DNA of 64,000 bases from Alphaproteobacteria bacterium UBA1254 (GTDB taxonomy: Bacteria > Pseudomonadota > Alphaproteobacteria > RF32 > CAG-239). Of this stretch, positions 41,738 to 51,174 are shown piece by piece. Numbering within the stretch: position 1 is the first letter of the stretch; each line of letters begins with the position of its first letter. The stretch is from positions 1-64,000 of the forward strand of contig DBVW01000021.1 in assembly GCA_002308495.1 (NCBI GenBank). The letters are read 5' to 3'. Under the pieces are notes generated by a model. It had not been told where the DNA came from. It did no database searches and worked only from the letters and a program-made list of their open reading frames with translations. Both the position numbers and the translations under genes were made by a program.

Positions 41738-42295
41738 ATGAAAACAACCTTTGGCAACAAGCGCTTTCACCTTTCATCGAATGCTTTTTTAGGCATTGCG
41801 TGCGCTGTTGCCATTGGCCTGTTTTTGCTCCTGTTTTTCCTGCTAAAACCGAGCCAAACAGCAAGCGTTACGGACGAAATTTCAACATTGAGCCGAAATA
41901 TCCGCACTCATTTTCAAAAAAAGACGGATTATCGCGGTTTAGATACAAATTTTGCCATAAAAAACAATATGGTACCGCTCGAAAAAATACGCGCAAACAA
42001 AGTTTACAGCAAAAACAAATCTGAAATCATTATCGGTCGTGATATTTCCGGCAATACCGTCATGCCGACCGAAAATCTTTTCGCAATTACTTATCTCAAC
42101 CTTGATCGAAACAAATGCAAAAAACTGCTGACCTCAAAACTTGATGCAACCTCTGGCGTTGTTTCGATAACTCTTGAAAATGAAGAGGCATCATACGAGT
42201 TCACATACGGCGGAAGCTTACCTCTTCCGGTCAGCTCCGAAAACGCAAAAAAATTCTGCAAAGCCAAAAACGCCGTTATGTTCACTTTTGAATAG
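41738..42295 (+). CDS. pilS: PilS-like type IVb pilin or pseudopilin
   Basis: Start at ATG 41738, 5 bp after the pilR stop. 185 aa. N-terminal 14 residues are basic, then one hydrophobic helix (NAFLGIACAVAIGLFLLLFF), then the PilS-type segment (VTDEISTLSRNIRTHFQKK, YRGLDTNFAIKNNMVP) and a C-terminal region with two Cys (NKCKKL and KKFCKAKN), the usual disulfide loop. The prepilin-peptidase site GMTLIE is absent and no Glu stands five residues into the helix, unlike major pilins. It may be a minor pilin, or be processed differently. Confidence 0.75.
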   Translation: MKTTFGNKRFHLSSNAFLGIACAVAIGLFLLLFFLLKPSQTASVTDEISTLSRNIRTHFQKKTDYRGLDTNFAIKNNMVPLEKIRANKVYSKNKSEIIIGRDISGNTVMPTENLFAITYLNLDRNKCKKLLTSKLDATSGVVSITLENEEASYEFTYGGSLPLPVSSENAKKFCKAKNAVMFTFE

Positions 42296-42297
42296 TC

Positions 42298-43131
42298 TTA
42301 AATCCTGACGTTAAATCTTTTCAAAACATAATCCGTCATCACCTGATATACGGTTTTGATTTTCTTTTCATCAACCTCAAACGTTTTCAAAACCTCGCAC
42401 ATCCCCTTAAACAAATCAAGCTTTTGACAATATAAAATACTGTAAAGATAATTAATGTCAAAAATCCAGCATATTGTTGAAATAACAATCTCAGCATTCG
42501 TTTTCCGCAAGCTGTTCGGGGCAACTTTCCGGTTCTCGAAGAACGACCACAGTTCGCCATTAATTTGGCTTTGAGCCTGAGAAAAATCATCAAAATGCGG
42601 GAACCAAACTTCTTTGACCTCGTCCAATTCATTTCTTAATAAATTCCAGTTGGCGATTTTATCGGCATCTCTCACGGCAAAACAAATTTTTTCAACATCT
42701 TTCTTTGTCTGATTATCAAGTTTTTTGTATTCTTCATCTTCATAAAGATTTTCAATCATATGCCCATGATGTTTGATCGGCAGCGTTATCAAAACATCAT
42801 TAAAATCAACCGTCTGCGCCAAAAATTCGGCTCCTTTTTCTCCATGGTCGATTTTTTGACCCGTTTCAAACCACCCTCTGATCTCTCGAAACCGAAAAAT
42901 ATCATGAAGCAAAATCGCTGTTTTACAAACATCAACAAATTCTTTTGACTTGTCTTGAAAATACGCTTCGTGCGCCAAAATCCCGTTTCCCGCCCCCGAA
43001 ACCTGAAGTGAATGCCTGAATTTCTCGTTCATATACGCTTCATGAAACAAACTTCCGGCAACAACCTTAAAATTCTCATTAAATTCTTTTTCTAAAAGCT
43101 TTTTTGCTTTTTCATACAACGGATAAAACAT
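42298..43131 (-). CDS. HD-domain phosphohydrolase
   Basis: Start chosen at ATG 43131 (MFYPLYEKAKKLLEKEF) because AGAGGTGAAG precedes it; the longer reading to 43176 has no such site. 277 aa. The HD metal site is visible: an early His (FRHSLQVSG), LLHDIFRFREIRG with the paired His-Asp, KHHGHMIE, and VRDADKIANW. Such proteins hydrolyse nucleotides or phosphate esters; the substrate cannot be deduced. Convergent with the pilin gene, 2 bp between stops. Confidence 0.75.
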   Translation of the reverse strand: MFYPLYEKAKKLLEKEFNENFKVVAGSLFHEAYMNEKFRHSLQVSGAGNGILAHEAYFQDKSKEFVDVCKTAILLHDIFRFREIRGWFETGQKIDHGEKGAEFLAQTVDFNDVLITLPIKHHGHMIENLYEDEEYKKLDNQTKKDVEKICFAVRDADKIANWNLLRNELDEVKEVWFPHFDDFSQAQSQINGELWSFFENRKVAPNSLRKTNAEIVISTICWIFDINYLYSILYCQKLDLFKGMCEVLKTFEVDEKKIKTVYQVMTDYVLKRFNVRI

Positions 43132-43177
43132 CTTCACCTCTAAAAAAACGATATTCCTTTTTAAAACAAAAACCATA

Positions 43178-43206
43178 AAAAAACACCATTAATATGGTGT
43201 TTTTAA
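43178..43206 (-). terminator. Intrinsic terminator after trxA
   Basis: AACACCAT and ATGGTGTT form a near-perfect stem around TTAA, flanked by A-runs and T-runs on either side, so it can end transcripts from both directions. For trxA (minus strand) it lies about 50 bp after the stop codon. Confidence 0.8.
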
Positions 43207-43256
43207 CAAATAGCTGCAAAAAAGCCCTTGTCAGGCGCCCGTTATACAAGCCTTAT

Positions 43257-43568
43257 TTACTTATGGCTATTGAGCCAGCTTGTCACACTCTCTGCCGACG
43301 TAAAGCCGACTTTCATATCAATCTGCTTACCGTCTTTGAATAAAAACATGCTCGGAATACTTCTGATACCGAACGACGCAGCCGTATTCGGTGCCTCATC
43401 AACATTCACTTTGAAAAATTTAACTTCAGGCATCGCTTCGGAAACACCTTCCAAAATAGGACCGAGCTGACGGCACGGACCGCACCATTCTGCCCAAAAG
43501 TCGACCAAAACCAAGCCTTTTGAATCTAAAACTTCTTTTTGAAAATCACTTTCATTTAATGATAACAT
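43257..43568 (-). CDS. trxA: Thioredoxin
   Basis: 103 aa, the normal size. It has the active site FWAEWCGPCRQLGP (WCGPC near residue 28), VNVDEAPNTAASFGI, and the cis-proline SIPSMFLFKDG. General protein disulfide reductant of the cytosol. A dispersed CGTTATAC element lies directly after the stop, then the terminator. In many alphaproteobacteria trxA follows addA, as it does here. Confidence 0.95.
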   Translation of the reverse strand: MLSLNESDFQKEVLDSKGLVLVDFWAEWCGPCRQLGPILEGVSEAMPEVKFFKVNVDEAPNTAASFGIRSIPSMFLFKDGKQIDMKVGFTSAESVTSWLNSHK

Positions 43569-43658
43569 TGCCTTATCCTTTCTAAAAATAACTCTTTGAA
43601 GAATATAATCTCTTGAACTGATATTAAAATTAAAACTTTAGCTAAACAACTTTAAATT

Positions 43659-46600
43659 TTAAATTTTCATCAACTTTAAAGTGTTGGTCCATAAAATATA
43701 CGTTTCAATTCTTTTGCCCTCATAAACTTTTTCCAAAAGCTTCCGATAAATTTCCATCTGTTGAACATATTGGTTCGGCACCTCTGCCCGTTCGTCCGCC
43801 GCAGGTCTGTTGGTCTTAAAATCGACAATGACAACTCTGTCGTCAAAAACAATCAATCGATCGATTTGCCCCGAAATAATCTTCCCCTCGACCTCTCCCA
43901 TCACAGGCACTTCCGCGCGCGAATTTTCACCGAATATAAAAGAAAGTTCTTCATTATCCAAAAGTTCTAAAACCTCTCCCGCAATATTTTGCCTGTAATT
44001 GTCGCTCAAATCGGATTGCTTTAAAAGATAAGCCTCCACAAGCTCACGGCGCACCTGTTTTGAACATTTGCCGGGCAACATCTGCAAAAGCTTATGAATA
44101 ATCAATCCTCTTTTATAGAAAAACCCGTCATCTTCAAGCGGAGAAGCCGCCGGCTCGTCATCTTCATCTTCCATATGCGAAGGCGAATATGGTCTGCTCA
44201 AAGCATTTTCAACCGGCGCCGGATTAAAAGCAAATGAATCATCTTTTTCATAAAAAGGTTCTTCGTTTTCGTTTTCTTTTTTGATTTCGGCTTTTTGTTC
44301 TTCTTCATAAGCAAAAACACCGTTTTCTTTTGAAACGCCCTTGTTTTCCATAGCCTGACAGCAAAGCCCGTACCAGCTTTTATCTTCCTTCTTGGGTTTA
44401 CCGTAAGAACAGATATAAAGCCTGTCCTCCGCTCTCGTTAAAGCCACATAAAGCAACCGCCTGTATTCATCATAAGCTTTTTCTTTTTCTTTTTTATAAA
44501 CATCATCGCAATGAACATCATAATCATCGGCCGAAAGCGGAAAATAAACCAAATCTCCGTCAAAAATAACGCCTTTCTCCCGCCTTTGATAAGGTTCGCG
44601 TATTGTATCGGGCAAAATAACCACAGGCGCCTGCAAACCTTTCGAGCCGTGAACCGTCATAATTCGAACGGCATCTTCCGTTATTTGCTCCATCTCACGT
44701 TTAACTTCCGTTTGTGCTTCCGAAAGCCAACGCACAAAATTCTGAAGATTCGGCACATGATCCGCTTCAAAATCAAGCGTCAAATTCATAAATTCATCTA
44801 ACGCATCGCCGGCCTCAGCCCCAAGCCTTTCCAAAAATTTCTTCTTTCCGCCATACACATTCAAAACGCTCGAAAAAAATTCATACGGACGCTTTAAATC
44901 TGCCTCTGAGAGCCATTCGCTTAAAATCCTGCTTTCTTTTTTATATTTACTGCTCGCATTTAACCTCTGCCACAAAGACAAATTTCCTCTTTGGTAACAC
45001 AGCTCAAACAAATCATCATCATCTAAATTGAAAAGGGGCGATTTCAAAACTTCGGCCAAACTCAAATCATCATTCGGCAAAAGCAAAAACCAGGCAAGCG
45101 AAAGCAAATCCTCAACGGCAATTTGTTCATTAAGTTTAAGCTTATCCACCCCGCTGACCTCAACATTATTTTGTTTGCAAGCTTTTACAAAAGCGCCCAT
45201 AAAAGCATTACGGCGTTGCACCAGAACCATAAAATCGCTATATCTCAGCGGCCGTCCTTTAGAAGCTAAAATCTCTTTACCTTCAACCATTTTCTTAATT
45301 TTTCGCGCTATCTTAAAAGCAAGCTTAACATCTGCGCTTTGGCTCGATTTATGATAAACGGGCACTTGCCACTCTTTGTCCTCATCATCATTTTCATCGG
45401 CTTGCACAATCGACCAAACTTCAACCTTGCCCGCTTCACCGATTCGATAAGGCAGATGCAAAATTTTTTCATCGCCGACCGCCAAACCCTTATCTGCACC
45501 GTCAATGGCAAACAACGTATTCACAAAATCAAGAACGGCCCCTGTTGATCGAAAAGAAACATCAAGATTAACTGTCTTAAAATTTTTAATCTCGTGCTCA
45601 TAAAACTTTCTCATCTCATCAAATTTTTCCGGTTCCGCGCCCTGAAAACGATAAATCGACTGCTTTTTATCACCCACCGCAAAAACCGTCCGCACTTCAT
45701 CGCTTTGCCCCAGTCCTGAGAAAAACTCATCTGTCAAAGCTTTAACGATGGCCCATTGATTCGGTGATGTATCTTGTGCCTCATCAATTAAAATATGCGA
45801 AATTCCCTCATCAAGCTTAAACAAAACCCATGAAGCCACATCGGCACTCTCAAGCAAATTCTTTGTCAGCACAATCAAATCTTCATAATCCATACGTGCG
45901 TTTTGCCTTTTATACGCTCCGTATTCATCAATCAGCCTCTTAGCCAAAACAAAAACAGCTCTCGTTGTCTCATAAAGGCGAACGCTTCTCATCTTTTCAA
46001 TTGCATTTTTAACCCGCAAAGATTCAATTGTCATCACATCTTCAATATCGGGTTTTTCTTTAACGGCACCCGTGTGCGCAAAACTGTCTTTTGTTAAAAA
46101 TGCCTGTTTATAAACATCGAAATCAAATTTTTCCAAAGCACGCGCCAAACAATCACCGTGTTCTTTGTCTTTTTTCGAACCCTTCAAAAGCGCATTCGCA
46201 CATTGTTTCATCTCATCACGATTAATATTCTTTTCAAAATCGCATAAAATTTTTTCTTTTGATGGTTCGTCTTCCAAATCTAACTTTATCCGTAATGCCT
46301 CAAGAAAATCTTTTGTATGACCGAATGCTGACATCACCCGCACAAGCTTGCTTCTTTTTTCGGTCAAATCGGAAAGAAGTTCTTCAAAACCGAATTCTTT
46401 CATATTTGCTGTCAGAAAAACAATGGCATTTTTAATTTCCGGGTCTTCAATTTCCTGCAAAACATGTTTGCTGACTTGAGAAAGCGCCTCGGCGGTTGCT
46501 CTTTCATCCATCACTTCAAAATAAGGCGAAACTCTTGCCTCCAAAGGAAATCTTTTCAAAATTTCCTCGCAAAAACCGTGAATGGTCTGAATTTTAATCG

Positions 46601-46997
46601 GCACCGGTGCATCTAAAACAAAAGCAAACAAAGTTCGGGCAACATCAATTAAATTCTTCTTTTTCTCAACAATCAAATCATCGTCATATAATTCGCAAAG
46701 CTCTTTTGTTAAATCCGCGTCCGATTCGACCGCCCACTTTGAAAGCCTTTCATAAATACGATTATTCATTTCAACGGCGGCAGCTTTTGTATACGTTAAA
46801 CATAAAATCTTAGAAGGCTTAACTCCCTCCAAAAGCAACTTTAAAACTCTGTCCGAAAGCACTTTTGTCTTACCTGTTCCGGCAGAAGCTTCCACCCAAA
46901 CGCAAAGTTTCGGATCCGAGGCTTGTCCCTGCTTTGATGTCGCGCGTTTGTTGAGTATTTTCTTCTCGGCTTCAATATCTGTTTTGCCACTAATCAT
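43659..46997 (-). CDS. addA: Double-strand break repair helicase-nuclease AddA
   Basis: 1112 aa UvrD-family helicase with RecB-type nuclease, working with AddB at double-strand ends. Walker A VEASAGTGKTKVLSDR near residue 33; KILCLTYTKAAAVEMNNR; Walker B HILIDEAQDTSPNQW; AVGDKKQSIYRFQGA; IMTVHGSKGLQAPVVIL; YVALTRAEDRLYI; and the C-terminal nuclease motif RVVIVDFKTNRP. Begins 8 bp inside addB. Length is typical of alphaproteobacterial AddA. Confidence 0.93.
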   Translation of the reverse strand: MISGKTDIEAEKKILNKRATSKQGQASDPKLCVWVEASAGTGKTKVLSDRVLKLLLEGVKPSKILCLTYTKAAAVEMNNRIYERLSKWAVESDADLTKELCELYDDDLIVEKKKNLIDVARTLFAFVLDAPVPIKIQTIHGFCEEILKRFPLEARVSPYFEVMDERATAEALSQVSKHVLQEIEDPEIKNAIVFLTANMKEFGFEELLSDLTEKRSKLVRVMSAFGHTKDFLEALRIKLDLEDEPSKEKILCDFEKNINRDEMKQCANALLKGSKKDKEHGDCLARALEKFDFDVYKQAFLTKDSFAHTGAVKEKPDIEDVMTIESLRVKNAIEKMRSVRLYETTRAVFVLAKRLIDEYGAYKRQNARMDYEDLIVLTKNLLESADVASWVLFKLDEGISHILIDEAQDTSPNQWAIVKALTDEFFSGLGQSDEVRTVFAVGDKKQSIYRFQGAEPEKFDEMRKFYEHEIKNFKTVNLDVSFRSTGAVLDFVNTLFAIDGADKGLAVGDEKILHLPYRIGEAGKVEVWSIVQADENDDEDKEWQVPVYHKSSQSADVKLAFKIARKIKKMVEGKEILASKGRPLRYSDFMVLVQRRNAFMGAFVKACKQNNVEVSGVDKLKLNEQIAVEDLLSLAWFLLLPNDDLSLAEVLKSPLFNLDDDDLFELCYQRGNLSLWQRLNASSKYKKESRILSEWLSEADLKRPYEFFSSVLNVYGGKKKFLERLGAEAGDALDEFMNLTLDFEADHVPNLQNFVRWLSEAQTEVKREMEQITEDAVRIMTVHGSKGLQAPVVILPDTIREPYQRREKGVIFDGDLVYFPLSADDYDVHCDDVYKKEKEKAYDEYRRLLYVALTRAEDRLYICSYGKPKKEDKSWYGLCCQAMENKGVSKENGVFAYEEEQKAEIKKENENEEPFYEKDDSFAFNPAPVENALSRPYSPSHMEDEDDEPAASPLEDDGFFYKRGLIIHKLLQMLPGKCSKQVRRELVEAYLLKQSDLSDNYRQNIAGEVLELLDNEELSFIFGENSRAEVPVMGEVEGKIISGQIDRLIVFDDRVVIVDFKTNRPAADERAEVPNQYVQQMEIYRKLLEKVYEGKRIETYILWTNTLKLMKI

Positions 46998-49869
46998 TAC
47001 CGTCTCCCGAGCCCCATTCTTTCACACGCGCCAAATGTTCATAGTCCGAAAAATCATCTTTTTTCTTCGGATTCGGACTTGCCAAATAGGGCGTATTCTC
47101 ATCATCAAAAACTCTTAAAATTTCTGAAATTTGTTCTTTCGTTTGAACAAGCAAACTTTCAATATCTTTTTCCTCAATTCCGATAACCTTATCTCCCAAG
47201 CGCCAATAACTCAAACGGCTTACTTTTTTTCCGCTGTTTTCGGCAATAAGCGCTTCTAAAGGCAATTGCGGGGCATATCCCGATTTTACCTCTGTTGAAC
47301 TCGGGCATCTGCCTGTTTTATAATCAATAATTTCATAAGTCCCGTCTTTTAACTCATCAATTCTGTCGGCACGTGCCGTTAAAGTTACCGAGCCCGCCGG
47401 CGCATCAACTTTTATCTCGCCCGAAATCTCACAGGCACTTTGCAAAACCTTCTTTCTTTGTTCTTCTTCAATGGCGACAAACCACTCGGCCGTATTCCTA
47501 AATCCTGCTTTGAAAAAGGCCTTTTGTTTTGCTTCCAAATCATATTTTTCAAACTCTTTTTCGCCCATTTCAAGCAAGCATTCGAGAGCTTCTTTTTCAT
47601 CAGGCTGCCCTTTGTAACGCTGCGTAAACTCCTTCAAAACATTGTGAACAATCGTTCCGTAATCGCGTCGCGTAATTTTTTCATCTAAATCTTTCAAAGC
47701 ACGCAATTTCAATATATATTTTGCATAAATATCATAAGGATTAATCATCAGTTTTGAAATTGAGCTGACGGAAAATCTCCGCGGACGCGCTTCAAGCGGC
47801 GGTTTAGGACAAGGCGGCTCACTTTTTTGTTTTTCGTCTGGCAAAATAATTTTTTGCACAAGCTTCTGATAAAACAAATCTCTGATATTCAAGTCTTTAA
47901 AACCGCAAGCTTTCAAAACCGTTTCAAGTCTTAGAAGATAGCGCGACGGTCCCATCGGCACGCCCCCTACTCTCTGTGCCCGCGTCAAAAAGACCTCCGG
48001 CGAACACATCAACGCACTCAAATCATCGGCCAAAACGCCGAGTGCTCTCTCAGGCAACGGCAAACCGAAAGCCTTCTTCATTGATCTTGACATGAAAGGA
48101 TCTGCCGCTGCCGCTTTCGGCCAAACACCCTCATTAAGCGAACCGACAATCATCACATCAAATCGGTTAAACCGTGCTTCAATCGGGCCCAAAATTTTAA
48201 GCCGCGGATGTCCGCCGTAACTTTTTCTGACCGTTTCGGTCGCCAAAAGCGCATTAAAAACCGCACTATATTCCATCGGATAAATATCGCCGACAACATC
48301 TGCCTTATCTAAAAGCCTGCTTAAAAATCCCGCACAAACACGCCCGTCATCATGCCGCCACAACAAATCCGCCCCCGATTGTTCGTCTGTTTCAGCCAAT
48401 GCCTCAGCCGTTTCGATATGTGCTTTTAAAAGCTCTTTAAACGGAGCCTTCTCTTTTCCGTATAAGGTCCTTATTTTTGAAAACAACCCCTCAAGCCGGT
48501 CTGAAATTTCACTGCTTTGTTTCTTAATTTCGGGCGTTTCTTCAAATATCGGTTTTCTTGCATCAAACTCCGAGGCTCTCACTTTTTTCCTCAACTCTTG
48601 AGGCTCAAACCCCAAACGGACATACATATTTTTAACAAGCGCCGCCACCGAATTTTGAGAAAACCCCTCATTTAAAACCTCTAAAATCTGGCGCAAATAA
48701 ATTCCGATCGGGCTCAAATGAAGAGGCACGCCCGCCGAATCATCAATATCAACACCGAAACATTTAAGCATTCCCGAAACTTCGCGTGCCAAATTTCTGT
48801 CCGTCGTAACAAGCGCTGCCGTCTTATGTTTCGTCTCAAGTGTTTCTCTCATCACAAGCGCAATGCTCATGGCTTCTTCAAACTGAGTTTGTGTTTCAAT
48901 CAAATGAACATGATTAAAAACAGACATCTCTTTTTCTTCAAAACACAAATCCCGCCATTTTGCCGTTGTTTCGGCAGGGCTCATCATCTCCGAAACAAGC
49001 CTTTCTCTTAACTCGTCCTCCGGTCCCACAACATCTTTAACATCATCTCTTTTTAACTCAAGCAACTCTAAAATTTTCTTTTTTTCATATTGAGCGTGCG
49101 AGGGTTCCGTTTTTTCAAAATCTTCCGTGCTTAAAAATCTGTCAAGCCCGTAAAGAAAAATCTCTCCGTTTTCAAGCTCAAAAACGGTTTTTAAAATCTT
49201 CTTTAATCCGTCAAAAGCAACACTCAGTCCGGCGGCAACAATTCTTTTATGCGGCGGATTTCGACGCCATTTTTCGGCCTCTAACGAAAGCAAAATATTG
49301 CGCCTGTGCGCACCGTCAATAAGTCCTCTTTCTTTTAAAATTTCGGGCCAAAATTGTGTAACGATTTTCAAAAACTTCAAAGTTTCCTGCCAGTGCGAAG
49401 CATATTGCTCCGGCACAATATTTTCCAAATTATCGAAACAAAGCGATTCGTTATAAACGCTGTCAATCAATTTTCCCAAATCATTTGCAAGCGCCAAACT
49501 CTGTGCAAAAGAAATATCTTTAATACCGTAAGCCTCATGTTTTGAAGCAATCATTTTAGCAAACAAAAACAGACGTTCTTCGTTTGAAATAGCCGCCGGC
49601 AGACTTTGCATCAAATCTTCGTCAACATCAAAAAATATCTCATCTTCATCAATATCGCCGACCGGCAAAATTTGCGGCAACAAAAAAGGTGTTAACCCGT
49701 TTGCGTTCAAAAAAGCTTGTTTTAAAGAAAGACATGATCTTCTGTTCGGCATCAAAAAAACCACATCGCACAATCCAAGCGGATTGTCCTTATAATCTTT
49801 CAAAAACCGTTCGGCTAAGGTTTTAACAAATGAACAGCTGAGCGGAACATTATAAACTTTACCCTTCAT
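46990..49869 (-). CDS. addB: Double-strand break repair protein AddB
   Basis: 959 aa. The N-terminus is an inactivated helicase-like region (VVFLMPNRRSCLSLKQAFLN without a Walker A), as in alphaproteobacterial AddB, and the C-terminal PD-(D/E)xK nuclease is present (RRFSVSSISKLMINPYDIYA, GTIVHNVLKEF, YEIIDYKTGRCPS). The Cys residues of an iron-sulfur site are not clearly arranged. It lies immediately after rdgB (1-bp spacing) and overlaps addA. Confidence 0.9.
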   Translation of the reverse strand: MKGKVYNVPLSCSFVKTLAERFLKDYKDNPLGLCDVVFLMPNRRSCLSLKQAFLNANGLTPFLLPQILPVGDIDEDEIFFDVDEDLMQSLPAAISNEERLFLFAKMIASKHEAYGIKDISFAQSLALANDLGKLIDSVYNESLCFDNLENIVPEQYASHWQETLKFLKIVTQFWPEILKERGLIDGAHRRNILLSLEAEKWRRNPPHKRIVAAGLSVAFDGLKKILKTVFELENGEIFLYGLDRFLSTEDFEKTEPSHAQYEKKKILELLELKRDDVKDVVGPEDELRERLVSEMMSPAETTAKWRDLCFEEKEMSVFNHVHLIETQTQFEEAMSIALVMRETLETKHKTAALVTTDRNLAREVSGMLKCFGVDIDDSAGVPLHLSPIGIYLRQILEVLNEGFSQNSVAALVKNMYVRLGFEPQELRKKVRASEFDARKPIFEETPEIKKQSSEISDRLEGLFSKIRTLYGKEKAPFKELLKAHIETAEALAETDEQSGADLLWRHDDGRVCAGFLSRLLDKADVVGDIYPMEYSAVFNALLATETVRKSYGGHPRLKILGPIEARFNRFDVMIVGSLNEGVWPKAAAADPFMSRSMKKAFGLPLPERALGVLADDLSALMCSPEVFLTRAQRVGGVPMGPSRYLLRLETVLKACGFKDLNIRDLFYQKLVQKIILPDEKQKSEPPCPKPPLEARPRRFSVSSISKLMINPYDIYAKYILKLRALKDLDEKITRRDYGTIVHNVLKEFTQRYKGQPDEKEALECLLEMGEKEFEKYDLEAKQKAFFKAGFRNTAEWFVAIEEEQRKKVLQSACEISGEIKVDAPAGSVTLTARADRIDELKDGTYEIIDYKTGRCPSSTEVKSGYAPQLPLEALIAENSGKKVSRLSYWRLGDKVIGIEEKDIESLLVQTKEQISEILRVFDDENTPYLASPNPKKKDDFSDYEHLARVKEWGSGDGND

Positions 49870-50460
49870 TTAAAAACCCTTGTCTTTTAAAAATGCCGTC
49901 AATTTTTGCAAAGCTCTGCCTCTGTGCGAAATCTTGTTTTTAATCTCGCTTCCGAGTTCCGCAAAAGTCTTTTCATATCCGTCCGGTATAAAAACGGGGT
50001 CAAAACCGAAGCCGCCCTCACCGGCACGTTCTTTACCGATTATTCCGTCAACTCTTCCCTCAAAAGCCTGATACGAACCGTCAGGATATCCCAAAACAAG
50101 CACACACGAAAAATGCGCTTTTCGATTCGAACTTCCGCTTTCTTCAATTTCTTTCAAAAGCTTTTCCATTGCCTTCTCAAAATCTCTGTTCGGCGCATAA
50201 CGTGCCGAATAAACGCCCGGCCTGCCCCCCAAAGCATCAACGCAAAGCCCGGAATCATCAGCCAAACAAACCGTATTTTTAAGTTTTGCAATTGTTAAAG
50301 CTTTCAACGCCGCATTTTCTTCAAAAGTAGAACCCGTTTCTTCAACATCAGGCAATTCCATCTCATCGGCGCTCAAAACTTTAATTTGAAACGGCGCTAA
50401 TATTTGACGTATTTCGGCAATTTTTCCCTTGTTATGACTTGCAAAAATAATTTCTTTCAT
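49870..50460 (-). CDS. rdgB: dITP/XTP pyrophosphatase (RdgB/HAM1)
   Basis: Removes non-canonical purine nucleotides from the pool. 196 aa with all hallmarks: IIFASHNKGKIAEIRQIL at the start, EETGSTFEENAALKA, LADDSGLCVDALGGRPGVYS, EGGFGFDPVFIPDGY, and KISHRGRALQKL. Placed 3 bp after rph and followed at once by addB, so it is part of an aroK-rph-rdgB-addB-addA-trxA run. Confidence 0.96.
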   Translation of the reverse strand: MKEIIFASHNKGKIAEIRQILAPFQIKVLSADEMELPDVEETGSTFEENAALKALTIAKLKNTVCLADDSGLCVDALGGRPGVYSARYAPNRDFEKAMEKLLKEIEESGSSNRKAHFSCVLVLGYPDGSYQAFEGRVDGIIGKERAGEGGFGFDPVFIPDGYEKTFAELGSEIKNKISHRGRALQKLTAFLKDKGF

Positions 50461-50463
50461 TTT

Positions 50464-51174
50464 CTAGCCTTTAATAACTTTCTTCTGAAGTTCTATCAAT
50501 TCGGCAATCCCTTTTCTTGCCAAAGAAAGAAGCTCCGAAAAATCATCTTCGCTGAAAGGTTCCCCTTCTGCCGTTCCTTGAATTTCAACAATATTTCCGC
50601 TTTGAGTGATCACAAAATTTGAATCCGTATCGGCCGAGCTGTCTTCTTCATAATCCAAATCAAGCAGCTTTTTTCCATCGACAATACCGCACGAAACAGC
50701 CGCAACAAATTCCTTAATCGGCATACGCGAAATCTGTCCGCTTGCCACCATTTTCTGACACGCCAGATATAAAGCAACAAAAGCACCCGTAATTGAGGCC
50801 GTGCGCGTTCCGCCGTCAGCTTGCAAAACGCTGCAATCAATAAGAATTTGAAAGCCTTTTAATTTTTCCAAATCGGTAACGGCGCGAAGCGCTCTCCCGA
50901 TTAAGCGCTTAATTTCGTGCGTCCTGCCCGAATTAATGCTTTTATCGATTGAAACGCGTGTTGAAGTTGAGCGCGGCAACAAAAAATATTCTGCCGTAAC
51001 CCAGCCTTTTTCAGAATTTTTAAGCCAATCGGGCAAATGGTCGTCAACCGATGCCGTGCATAAAACATGCGTGTTTCCGCACTTAATCAAACACGAACCT
51101 TCCGCATAGGCGTTCACATTTTTGACCATTTCAACATTTCGCAGAGCATCAAAAGCTCTTAATCTTTCAGACAT
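50464..51174 (-). CDS. rph: Ribonuclease PH
   Basis: Phosphorolytic 3'-to-5' exonuclease that trims tRNA precursors. 236 aa, normal. VKNVNAYAEGSCLIKCGNTH, RSTSTRVSIDKSINSGRTHE, IGRALRAVTDL, IDCSVLQADGGTRTASITGA and LDLDYEEDSSADTDSNFV (the phosphate and metal sites) are all present. Overlaps aroK by 16 bp, with AGGCAGGATAA as ribosome site. Confidence 0.96.
   Translation of the reverse strand: MSERLRAFDALRNVEMVKNVNAYAEGSCLIKCGNTHVLCTASVDDHLPDWLKNSEKGWVTAEYFLLPRSTSTRVSIDKSINSGRTHEIKRLIGRALRAVTDLEKLKGFQILIDCSVLQADGGTRTASITGAFVALYLACQKMVASGQISRMPIKEFVAAVSCGIVDGKKLLDLDYEEDSSADTDSNFVITQSGNIVEIQGTAEGEPFSEDDFSELLSLARKGIAELIELQKKVIKG

Noticed and set aside
5491..42295. Integrative conjugative element or plasmid-derived island
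   Set aside because: No relaxase, oriT, integrase, flanking tRNA or direct repeats were seen, and the borders are housekeeping genes with similar composition. VirD4 is also absent from the window.
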